Assembly: GCA_020027655.1 (NCBI GenBank)
Contig: JAHKKJ010000122.1
Coordinates: forward strand, 1-8,374
Direction of reading: 5' to 3'
Source: Deltaproteobacteria bacterium
GTDB lineage: Bacteria; Desulfobacterota; Binatia; UBA9968
DNA length: 8,374 nucleotides
Under the pieces are notes generated by a model. That model saw only the letters and a list, made by a program, of their open reading frames with translations. It had not been told where the DNA came from and did no database searches. Shown here piece by piece: positions 1 to 4,939 of the stretch (its first letter is position 1; every line of letters begins with the position of its first letter). A program made the position numbers and the translations under genes.

Positions 1-2
1 TG

Positions 3-785
3 ACCATGGGCGTTATGCTCTCAAGCTTTGTACCGGCGGCGGTGCTCGGCTCGACCGGGGTTCTCTATGACATCGATAAACTGAGCTATCTTGGATCTCC
101 TACCAGCGGCGAACCTTACATTTTTTTGAGCCGTAAGGAGGCACGCCTGGATAGCATGGAGAAGCTCCGTAGCGCCTCAGGGGTGCGTATCGGCGCTCAG
201 TCCGTGGGGCATAACCTCTATAACATCGGCCGAATCCTCGCGTACCTGGTCGGCATGAAAGAGCCAAAGTTTGTTACCGGATTCGCCCAAGGCAACGAAG
301 TCAATCTGGCCTTGATGCAAGGCGAGCTCGACGCCAGGTGGACCATACAAGCCACTCTGGTACGAGAAGCGCCTGACTGGATCGAGAAGAAACTGGTGGA
401 TTTCCATGTGGTCAACGAGGTTCCGAAGGGGCGAAGACACCCCCATCCCGTCTTCGCCCAGTTGCCCGATATTGAACGGTTTACGAAAACCGAGAAGGAC
501 CGAAAACTTCTTGCCATGCAAAGGGCCTTTGTAAGTGCGGGAACTCCTTTCATCCTTCCTCCGGGAACACCCCCCGATAAGGTCCAGATCCTGCGGGAAG
601 CGATGCGAAAAACTTTTAGTGACCCTGAATTCTACGCGGAATTTAAAAAGCTTGTCGGCGAGGAGCCTACGCCGTTGATGTCGGAGGAACTCGAGAAGGC
701 AATTCGCGCATTACCTCGGGACCGAGAAGTTGTCGAATTGTTTAACAAGATCTCCGGCGCGGAGGCTTTGCCGCCGCGACCGTAG
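3..785 (+). CDS. TTT-family (Bug/TctC-like) substrate-binding protein, 5' partial
   Basis: This is the C-terminal part of an extracytoplasmic solute receptor of the tripartite tricarboxylate transporter (Bug) family, which binds carboxylates in the periplasm and hands them to a TctAB-type permease. The frame is open to the left edge: a Thr codon precedes the first Met (base 6), and the peptide T-MGVMLSS continues the usual PDG-LT-MG family block, so base 6 is not the true start. About 260 residues are present against roughly 320-330 for the family, so the signal peptide and first lobe (about 70-100 residues) lie outside. Visible family features are the second-lobe segment after KLRSASGVRIGAQS (about residues 55-68), the NEVNLALMQGELDA ligand-lobe block (about 98-111), and the C-terminal PPGTPPDKVQILREAM stretch followed by DPEFYAEFKKL. 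It ends at TAG 783-785. No permease gene is in view; orphan receptors are common in this family. The ligand cannot be named. Confidence 0.85.
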   Translation, partial: TMGVMLSSFVPAAVLGSTGVLYDIDKLSYLGSPTSGEPYIFLSRKEARLDSMEKLRSASGVRIGAQSVGHNLYNIGRILAYLVGMKEPKFVTGFAQGNEVNLALMQGELDARWTIQATLVREAPDWIEKKLVDFHVVNEVPKGRRHPHPVFAQLPDIERFTKTEKDRKLLAMQRAFVSAGTPFILPPGTPPDKVQILREAMRKTFSDPEFYAEFKKLVGEEPTPLMSEELEKAIRALPRDREVVELFNKISGAEALPPRP

Positions 786-806
786 GCTGTGTCACTTGCC
801 ACAGCC
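785..806 (+). terminator. 7-bp hairpin overlapping the receptor stop codon
   Basis: GGCTGTG (785-791) and CACAGCC (800-806) are perfect inverted repeats around an 8-nt loop, starting at the last base of the TAG stop of the upstream receptor gene. No T-tract follows, so it is only a weak candidate for an intrinsic terminator; it may instead protect the mRNA 3' end. The remaining gap to 898 holds nothing else recognisable. Confidence 0.3.
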
Positions 807-898
807 GATCTACATTGGAAAGAGCAACTGACCAAACATGGGGAGAGTGCGTTTTCGAGGTCTTTTCTTTCTAGATAATATTAAGTAGCCCCTCTTTG

Positions 899-1828
899 CT
901 ACGCCAGGTTCAGCGTGTTGGCCGCGAACATCTCCTCCGGAGTGACCAGGCGCGGCAGGATCTTCTGTTCGTGCGCGAACCGGATGATGGCCTCCAGCGC
1001 CTTGCGATTGCGTGCCAGGCCGTTGGGGAGCGGATCGTCACCCACGATGCTTCGACGCTTGACCAGGACCTGTAGATCGGCCGGCAGTTCGGCGCCTGAG
1101 CCAAGCTGCTTGAGGAACTGCGCCTTGGCGGCCTCGAAGCCGGTGAACAGCCGTGGCGCCAGCGAGGGATCGGACTGGAGCAGCGCGTCCTTGACCACAA
1201 CCGTGTGGTTGATGGGATAGATGCCTGTCTTCCGGTACCAGACGGCCTCGGCTGCGGCCGCGTCGGGGATAAGCGGCTTGACGTCCGGAGAGTCGATCTT
1301 GCCGACGCCGATGGCGGCCGCGAGCTCACCCTCGACGAGCATCTCGGCCAGATTTGCCCCAGGTCGCTCCATCACGTTGGCGGGCTTGCGGTACTCCTGA
1401 ACGTGTTCTTCGTCGACCACCACCCAGGTGATCTTGTCGAGGTCGACGCCGTACTCCGTCGCCAAAATCCCCCTCGCCCAGACACCCGTGGTGACGGTGT
1501 ACGCGCGCACGCCCACCTTCTTGCCCTCGAGATCCTTCGGCGACTGCACGCCGGACTTTATGTTATAGACCATGGCGGAGTGGTGAAACTGGCGCATGAC
1601 GAAGACGGGCAGCGCCGTGAACGGTTTGTCGTGGGCTTTGGCGGTCAGGTACGTGGTGATGGCCATCTCGCAGACGTCGAATTCGAGGGTGCGGCACATG
1701 CGGCGGAAAGCGCCGATGATCGGCGAAATCTCGACATGCTCGAACTGAACGCCGGGCACGGACACGGTGCCATCCTTCAGGCCTTTCGTGTGCGGGTAGG
1801 TCGCAATCGCGGTCTTGAGAACGGTCAT
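899..1828 (-). CDS. 4,5-dihydroxyphthalate decarboxylase-like / ABC substrate-binding-fold protein
   Basis: The 309-residue product belongs to the group annotated as either 4,5-dihydroxyphthalate decarboxylase (Pht5-like) or NMT1-type ABC substrate-binding protein; both share the two-lobe periplasmic-binding fold. Blocks in order: FDVCEMAITTYLTAKAHDKP (about 50-69); a beta-strand/loop region TALPVFVMRQFHHS (71-84); the lobe-linker PKDLEGKKVGVRAYTVTTGV (97-116); GIYPINHTVVV (202-212, matching the family GI[FY]PINHxxx block); DPLPNGLARNRKALEA (265-280); and a final TPEEMF (296-301). Length is normal for a full-length member. The start is fixed by AGGAGG five bases upstream of the ATG. The N-terminus (MTVLKTAIATYPHTKG) has no hydrophobic signal segment, so the protein should be cytoplasmic. 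That favours an enzyme or decarboxylase-like role over ligand capture, although many unsecreted-looking members are still annotated as binding proteins. It is convergent with the receptor gene to its left, and no ABC permease is nearby. Substrate is unknown. Confidence 0.85.
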   Translation of the reverse strand: MTVLKTAIATYPHTKGLKDGTVSVPGVQFEHVEISPIIGAFRRMCRTLEFDVCEMAITTYLTAKAHDKPFTALPVFVMRQFHHSAMVYNIKSGVQSPKDLEGKKVGVRAYTVTTGVWARGILATEYGVDLDKITWVVVDEEHVQEYRKPANVMERPGANLAEMLVEGELAAAIGVGKIDSPDVKPLIPDAAAAEAVWYRKTGIYPINHTVVVKDALLQSDPSLAPRLFTGFEAAKAQFLKQLGSGAELPADLQVLVKRRSIVGDDPLPNGLARNRKALEAIIRFAHEQKILPRLVTPEEMFAANTLNLA

Positions 1829-1833
1829 GTCAT

Positions 1834-1839
1834 CCTCCT
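1834..1839 (-). promoter_or_regulatory. Strong Shine-Dalgarno AGGAGG
   Basis: The minus strand reads AGGAGG-ATGAC-ATG, a consensus ribosome binding site with 5-nt spacing. It fixes the start of the decarboxylase-like gene at 1828 and makes a longer, signal-peptide-bearing N-terminus unlikely. Confidence 0.85.
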
Positions 1840-1843
1840 ATGA

Positions 1844-1885
1844 GCATCGATGCGCCGCCGGCGCCAAACTTTTTCCACTTTGGCG
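1844..1885 (-). promoter_or_regulatory. Stack of three inverted repeats upstream of the decarboxylase-like gene (candidate operator)
   Basis: Directly upstream of the Shine-Dalgarno lie three adjacent or overlapping dyads: the perfect 10-bp palindrome GCATCGATGC (1844-1853); GCGCCG-C-CGGCGC (1852-1864); and CGCCAAA-N10-TTTGGCG (1862-1885). The last has the size and spacing expected of a dimeric regulator site. The stack lies in the expected 5' UTR/promoter zone of the minus-strand gene. No convincing -35/-10 pair was found there. Operator function is inference; an mRNA hairpin acting on translation is the alternative. Confidence 0.35.
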
Positions 1886-1984
1886 GCTCGTTTATCTCAC
1901 GCTGAAGAATTCCTGGATGAATTAAGAAGGATAACTCTCATTCCATCCTTGCGCTTTCATCCCCATCCTTTTCTTACCGCACCT

Positions 1985-2037
1985 ATACCGCCGCGCTTGA
2001 CGAAGCGTCAAGGCCAAAGAGTCTGTCGCGACGGTAT
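1985..2037. repeat. Compound two-level inverted repeat (hairpin within hairpin)
   Basis: The outer arms ATACCG-C-CGCG (1985-1995) and CGCG-A-CGGTAT (2027-2037) pair at 10 of 11 positions. Inside them, CTTGACG-AAG-CGTCAAG (1996-2012) forms a perfect 7-bp hairpin with a 3-nt loop directly abutting the outer stem, leaving 14 unpaired bases (2013-2026) on one side. This is seen directly. It resembles a dispersed REP-like element or a structured RNA more than a terminator, since no T-run follows on either strand. Confidence 0.55.
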
Positions 2038-2135
2038 TCCAGTCTGGATTTCTAAGAATTAGACTTGTCCCCTTTTCCTGCGGCTCATGTTCAAGGTTGA
2101 GCGACTTCAAACCGACGCGCTCACTTACGATTAGC

Positions 2136-2165
2136 TTGACATGACAACTCGTCATTGACTACGCT
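2136..2165 (+). promoter_or_regulatory. Possible sigma70-like promoter
   Basis: TTGACA (2136-2141), a perfect -35 consensus, is followed after 18 bases by TACGCT (2160-2165), which keeps only the T1, A2 and T6 positions of a -10 box. It points toward the dehydrogenase gene, which begins about 240 bases further on, implying a long leader that spans the heptanucleotide repeat. This is a weak call based on motif match only. Confidence 0.2.
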
Positions 2166-2279
2166 CTGACTCAGTTGGATGTCTGCGGACTCCGCTGGAC
2201 GCGGCGGACCCAAAGACTGCAATTTGCGAAATCCGGAACGAGCGTGTTTGGAACTTTCTGATTTTGACGATTGAAATTG

Positions 2280-2314
2280 TTTCGAATTTCGGCTTTCGAG
2301 TTTCGAATTTGCAG
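2280..2314. repeat. TTTCGRR heptanucleotide tandem repeat
   Basis: Five consecutive 7-nt units read TTTCGAA, TTTCGGC, TTTCGAG, TTTCGAA, TTTGCAG. The first four keep TTTCG and the last is degenerate; one more degenerate unit (GAAATTG, 2273-2279) may precede. The surroundings (about 2219-2400) are AT-rich compared with the genes. On the minus strand it translates to KFET-type repeated peptide, a signature of non-coding degenerate repeats rather than a gene. Confidence 0.6.
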
Positions 2315-2415
2315 CTTGGTTTCTCTCTTTTTTCAGCCCAAAATTTGAAATATCTTTGGATAGATTTGACTTTCAAGATCGTGCTTAAAGACTTTTTAAC
2401 ATCATTCACGACGTG

Positions 2416-3405
2416 ATGAGTGAGACGTGGCTGGTTAAGAAGGCCGGTCCGAGCCTGGCCATTGAGGATATGATCGCGCGCATACTCGGGCCCGAGTTCG
2501 TGGTCGAGGAGTTCGACCCGGCGCGGTCGCTTGTACAACAGGTAGACAAGGCCCACGTGCTCTTGGTCCGAAGCCTGCCGGTGACGCGAGAAGTGATCGA
2601 CGCAGCTCCGCGCCTGCGTTTAATCCAACGGCCGGGCGTCCATTTAGAAGCCGTTGATGTCGGGTACGCTAGCGCGAGAGGAATTCCCGTGTGCAATGTA
2701 CCGGCAACACTGACCCACGGCGGCGGCGACGTTGCAGAGCATGTCATCTTCCTGGCGTTGGCGCTGGCCAAGAAATATCGAGAAGCGCTGGCCTCGCTGG
2801 ACGCGCGGCGCATCGGGGTGCCCAGCACCCACGTTCTCCGGGGAAAAGTCTTTGGCCTGGTCGGGTTGGGGCGGACGGGAAGCGCCGTGGTGGGAATGGC
2901 GCGCGGGTTCGGAATGCGCGTCTGGGCGGTCAAACGCACCGTGAGCGAGGGGATGCGCGAGGCGATGGGACTGGAGTGGTTGAAGACGCACGACCATCTT
3001 CCGGAACTCCTCCGCCAGAGCGATTTCGTCTCCCTCCATGTTCCGCTTAATAAAGAAACGGAAGGGATGATCGGGCCGGCCGAGATCGCTCTGATGAAGC
3101 CGAGCGCTTTTCTCATTAACGTCGCGCGCGGTCGCGTCGTGGATCGCGCGGCGTTACTGGCGGCGCTAGGTGCGCAACGGCTGGCGGGAGCCGGTTTGGA
3201 TGTCTATTGGAATGAGCCGATCGATCCGAACGATTCGTTGCTGGCGCTACCAAACGTGATCGCCACCCCCCATATAGCGAATATGACCCTGGAGACCATA
3301 GAGACGATCGCACGGGTATCGGCAGACAATATCCGGCGGGTGCAAGCGGGATTGCCCCCCATGCATCAAATCTTGAACTCTTCTAACGTTGCCAATCAAT
3401 GCTAG
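2416..3405 (+). CDS. D-isomer-specific 2-hydroxyacid dehydrogenase
   Basis: This cytoplasmic NAD(P)-dependent oxidoreductase interconverts a 2-oxoacid and a D-2-hydroxyacid (glyoxylate/hydroxypyruvate reductase, phosphoglycerate dehydrogenase and related enzymes). It is full length at 329 residues counted from ATG 2416; an adjacent GTG at 2413 would add one residue, and neither start has a clear Shine-Dalgarno. The N- and C-terminal parts form the substrate domain around a central Rossmann domain. The dinucleotide motif is GLVGLGRTG (G150-x-G152-xx-G155). The catalytic triad is intact: Arg238 in NVARGRVVD, Glu267 in LDVYWNEP and His286 in ATPHIAN. The acidic residue that usually ends beta-2 in NAD-specific members is replaced by V-K-R-T (about 172-175), which suggests NADP(H) use. 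The THGGGDVAEH segment (about 100-109) matches the family GxxxxVAEH helix. The substrate cannot be assigned. It is not clearly co-transcribed with tenA, 400 bases downstream. Confidence 0.92.
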   Translation: MSETWLVKKAGPSLAIEDMIARILGPEFVVEEFDPARSLVQQVDKAHVLLVRSLPVTREVIDAAPRLRLIQRPGVHLEAVDVGYASARGIPVCNVPATLTHGGGDVAEHVIFLALALAKKYREALASLDARRIGVPSTHVLRGKVFGLVGLGRTGSAVVGMARGFGMRVWAVKRTVSEGMREAMGLEWLKTHDHLPELLRQSDFVSLHVPLNKETEGMIGPAEIALMKPSAFLINVARGRVVDRAALLAALGAQRLAGAGLDVYWNEPIDPNDSLLALPNVIATPHIANMTLETIETIARVSADNIRRVQAGLPPMHQILNSSNVANQC

Positions 3406-3503
3406 ATGAAAATCAGGTGCCCCGGTCGGCGGTGTATTGCCCAGCGGGAACTGTACCGTCCGTCTAAGACGAACTGAAAAATAGAATAGCGGAGGTTTTA
3501 CTG

Positions 3504-3620
3504 ATGCGCCAAACCGATTGGGCGAAAACATACGCGGCAATGGATAATCGGATTGTTTTTAAATACGAGCAACTGCCCGATGGGGAGCAGATCGGGAAGC
3601 GACCGCAACCGGAAAGTTAA
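3504..3620 (+). CDS. Possible 38-residue small protein
   Basis: A short frame begins MRQTDWAKTYAAMDNRIV and ends in PQPES before TAA (3618-3620). It is preceded by GCGGAGG (GGAGG at 3491-3495) eight bases before the ATG, the clearest ribosome binding site on the plus strand of this window. The peptide is soluble and mixed-charge, with aromatic residues (Trp6, Tyr10, Phe19, Tyr21), no membrane segment and no cysteine. I do not recognise the family. It lies in the 398-base gap between the dehydrogenase and tenA, just before a dispersed repeat, so it could equally be the surviving 5' end of a gene truncated by repeat-associated rearrangement. Confidence 0.4.
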   Translation: MRQTDWAKTYAAMDNRIVFKYEQLPDGEQIGKRPQPES

Positions 3621-3668
3621 CCGGCAAAAAATTTGTGAAGCAGAATAACCGCTGAGAAACCCTCATCT

Positions 3669-3697
3669 GCCCTTCGACTAAGCTCAGGGCGAACGGG
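3669..3697 (-). repeat. Dispersed palindromic repeat, copy A
   Basis: GCCCT (3669-3673) and AGGGC (3686-3690) pair around the loop TCGACTAAGCTC, followed by GAACGGG. Read on the minus strand it becomes CCGTTCG..CTGAG..TT..TCGAAG, the same consensus as copy B at 3715-3767 in the opposite orientation. From memory, this CCTTCGACTAAGCTCAGGGC-type element recurs in intergenic regions of many environmental genomes; I could not search to confirm. Confidence 0.65.
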
Positions 3698-3714
3698 AAT
3701 TGCATTGATAACAT

Positions 3715-3767
3715 TGACAAGCTTCCGTTCGTGCTGAGGTTCTCGAAGCATGAACGGAAGCTTGTCA
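3715..3767 (+). repeat. Dispersed palindromic repeat, copy B, 21-bp stem
   Basis: The left arm 3715-3735 and right arm 3747-3767 are complementary over 21 bp with one G-T wobble (3731/3751). The 11-nt loop can itself pair GAG/CTC (3736-3738 with 3742-3744). The core matches the dispersed CCGTTCGTGCTGAG..TCGAAGCA element. It ends 36 bases before the tenA start codon, so in a tenA transcript starting upstream it would be a very stable leader hairpin. There is no T-tract after it. Confidence 0.75.
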
Positions 3768-3803
3768 GCAGAACCAACATCAGGATCAACCTGAGATCAC
3801 CCA

Positions 3804-4475
3804 ATGGCGGAAAAATTCAGTGCCCAGTTAAGACGTCGCGGAGAGCGGATTTGGCGAGCGATTGAGGGTCATTCATTCCTGCGTGAGCTGCACGCCGGGA
3901 CCTTGCCGATGGATCGGTTCACTTATTTTATCCTGCAAGATTACGTGTACTTGCTGGACTTTGCTCAAATCCTCTGTCAGGGCGGAGCCAAGTCGCCAGA
4001 TCTCGAAACCCTGGAGTTGTTTGCCCGTCACGCGCTCGGCGCGGTTGAAGTGGAGCGTAGTTTCCACACAAGCTTCGGAAAGAGTCTCGGATTGTCACGC
4101 CAACAGTTGGATGGCGTGCCCAAGGGTCCGACTACGCAGGCGTATATTGGCCATTTACAGTCGGTGGCGCGCAGCGGGACCCTGGGGGAGCTGGTCGCGG
4201 CAGTTCTTCCTTGTTACTGGATTTATGGCGAGGTAGGACGGCGCCTCTACAGAAATCGCCCCAGCAAGCCGAAGATTTACCGGCAGTGGATCGAGACCTA
4301 TGCATCTGAATCGTTCTGGCAGCCGGTGCGGGAGCAGATTCAATTAATGGACAAACTCGGGGCAGCGGCCAACAGCAGCGAGAGGAAGCGCATGGCTGAG
4401 TATTTCATGCTGAGCAGCCGCTACGAGTTTATGTTCTGGGAGCAAGCCTACCGGTTGGAGAGTTGGCCGCTGTGA
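3804..4475 (+). CDS. tenA: TenA family aminopyrimidine aminohydrolase / thiaminase II
   Basis: TenA hydrolyses the amino group of base-degraded thiamin pyrimidine (aminomethyl-HMP to HMP) for thiamin salvage, and can cleave thiamin itself; it is cytoplasmic and usually tetrameric. At 223 residues it is full length and all-helical. By alignment from memory to Bacillus subtilis TenA, the active-site set is present: Asp46 and Tyr49 in LQDYVYL, Tyr114 in TQAYIGHL, the nucleophile Cys137 and Tyr141 in VLPCYWIYGEVG, Tyr166 in WIETYAS, and Glu208 in SSRYEFMFWE. It therefore belongs to the Cys-containing TenA_C class. The ATG start sits at the usual family N-terminus but has only a weak upstream GAG-type ribosome binding site. 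No thi biosynthesis genes or recognisable TPP riboswitch flank it; a long repeat hairpin lies just upstream and a hypothetical frame overlaps its stop. Older annotations as transcriptional regulator reflect the historical name. Confidence 0.93.
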   Translation: MAEKFSAQLRRRGERIWRAIEGHSFLRELHAGTLPMDRFTYFILQDYVYLLDFAQILCQGGAKSPDLETLELFARHALGAVEVERSFHTSFGKSLGLSRQQLDGVPKGPTTQAYIGHLQSVARSGTLGELVAAVLPCYWIYGEVGRRLYRNRPSKPKIYRQWIETYASESFWQPVREQIQLMDKLGAAANSSERKRMAEYFMLSSRYEFMFWEQAYRLESWPL

Positions 4476-4753
4476 GTGTTTTCAAGCCGGCAAAAAACAT
4501 AGGCTCAAACCTGGAGCGATTTGATGACGGCGATTTCTTCGAGGAGTACCAAATTCACGTCGAGACCGTGCCGTGCATAGTAGCCCATCTCTTTGTTTTT
4601 CCTGCGCCTCGGCGTAGGGCTGCGCCAGTCACGCTGATACAAGCGCGCAAAAAATTGAAATCAGTGTTTGAAACCATCGGTTACCCATGGTTGTACTCCT
4701 CAACTGAATTCTTCCATTTCGGCGGGTTTGATTCCCCGCAGCTTGCTGCGTAA
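4472..4753 (+). CDS. Hypothetical protein overlapping the tenA stop
   Basis: A GTG at 4472 overlaps the tenA TGA in a GTGA arrangement typical of translational coupling; a GGAG lies 11 bases upstream. A TTG at 4463 is an alternative start. The roughly 93-residue product begins VSVFKPAKNIGSNLERFDD, has no clear membrane segment or known motif, and carries a basic APRRRAAP patch in the middle. Its last residues (SPQLAA) and the TAA stop come from the repeat CCCCGCAGCTTGCTGCG (4734-4750), which recurs at 4890-4906, so the native C-terminus may have been replaced by repeat insertion. I do not recognise a family. It could be a decayed gene or a chance frame. Confidence 0.35.
   Translation: MSVFKPAKNIGSNLERFDDGDFFEEYQIHVETVPCIVAHLFVFPAPRRRAAPVTLIQARKKLKSVFETIGYPWLYSSTEFFHFGGFDSPQLAA
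4734..4750 (+). repeat. 17-bp direct repeat, copy 1
   Basis: CCCCGCAGCTTGCTGCG is identical to 4890-4906. This copy carries a 5-bp CGCAG/CTGCG hairpin with CTTG loop, lacks the closing GGGG of the full palindrome, and supplies the final codons of the frame ending at 4753. Confidence 0.6.
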
Positions 4754-4783
4754 AGGCGCTTGTTAGGTCCGTCAGAGTCCGTC

Positions 4784-4808
4784 ATTCCCGCATGTTTTTA
4801 GCGGGAAT
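4784..4808. repeat. ATTCCCGC...GCGGGAAT hairpin (dRS3-like)
   Basis: ATTCCCGC (4784-4791) and GCGGGAAT (4801-4808) form a perfect 8-bp stem with a 9-nt T-rich loop. The flanks GTC and CCAGG match the common GTCATTCCCGC...GGAATCCAG dispersed element, and the ATTCCC...GGGAAT ends resemble neisserial dRS3 repeats. A duplicated GTCCGTCA (4767-4774 and 4777-4784) sits at its left edge. Confidence 0.6.
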
Positions 4809-4828
4809 CCAGGCGAAACTCGGACTGG

Positions 4829-4853
4829 ACCCCCGATTAAAACATTCGGGGGT
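4829..4853. repeat. ACCCCCGA...TCGGGGGT hairpin
   Basis: Perfect 8-bp inverted repeat, arms 4829-4836 and 4846-4853, with a 9-nt A/T-rich loop. It follows the previous hairpin by 20 bases in the usual order of the dispersed CTGGACCCCCGATTAAAACA element, so the two probably form one composite repeat unit. Confidence 0.6.
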
Positions 4854-4888
4854 GACAAATTCGGGTCACGTCATAGTGGTCTATCGAT

Positions 4889-4910
4889 ACCCCGCAGCTT
4901 GCTGCGGGGT
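4889..4910. repeat. ACCCCGCAG-CTTG-CTGCGGGGT hairpin (copy 2 of the 17-mer)
   Basis: Perfect 9-bp GC-rich stem with a CTTG tetraloop. It lies 30 bases beyond the stop of the minus-strand BFD gene and 136 bases beyond the plus-strand hypothetical frame. It could act as a bidirectional transcription brake between convergent units, but neither strand has a following T-tract. Its left half is the second copy of the 17-mer at 4734-4750. Confidence 0.6.
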
Positions 4911-4939
4911 GGTTCATTATCCTGATCAAAAACATCGAG

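Larger units (their letters stand above)
1886..2415. other. Long intergenic region without a supported gene
   Basis: About 530 bases between two divergent genes. It holds a compound hairpin (1985-2037), a small bulged hairpin (2041-2065, AGTCT...AGACT around TCTAA-GAA-TTAGA), a possible sigma70-like promoter (2136-2165) and an AT-rich zone with a heptanucleotide repeat (2280-2314). Open frames through it encode repeat-derived low-complexity peptide and lack plausible starts or ribosome binding sites, so I call no gene. It must contain the promoters for both flanking genes. Confidence 0.6.

Noticed and set aside
6..8. ATG at base 6 as the true start of the first gene
   Set aside because: The frame is open to the edge, the preceding Thr fits the family LTMG block, and roughly 70-100 N-terminal residues including the signal peptide would be missing.
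1205..1843. Plus-strand open frame of 212 codons
   Set aside because: It lies wholly antisense to the decarboxylase-like gene, whose family blocks and AGGAGG site are clear. The peptide is Asp/Arg/Gly/Val-rich with no motif, as expected of a shadow frame in GC-rich coding DNA.
2152..2556. Minus-strand frame of 134 codons across the repeat region
   Set aside because: It runs through the heptanucleotide repeat (KFET-type peptide) and into the antisense of the dehydrogenase N-terminus; no ribosome binding site or domain.
3406..3477. 23-codon frame starting directly after the dehydrogenase stop (TAG-ATG)
   Set aside because: No internal ribosome site, Arg/Cys-rich peptide and too short to support; the frame at 3504 has much better initiation signals.
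3784..3803. CAACCTGAGATCACCC just upstream of tenA, faintly like part of a THI-box (TPP riboswitch)
   Set aside because: The conserved GATAATGCnAGCGnAGGGA half and the paired helices are absent, and the 21-bp repeat hairpin occupies the space a riboswitch would need.
3559..3804. Minus-strand frame of 81 codons with hydrophobic N-terminus
   Set aside because: It is made of the two dispersed repeat copies; the FALSLVEGQ-like peptide is a translation of the palindromic element.
4734..4910. CRISPR array
   Set aside because: The repeated 17-mer occurs only twice and is a palindromic hairpin; there are no regularly spaced spacers and no cas genes.
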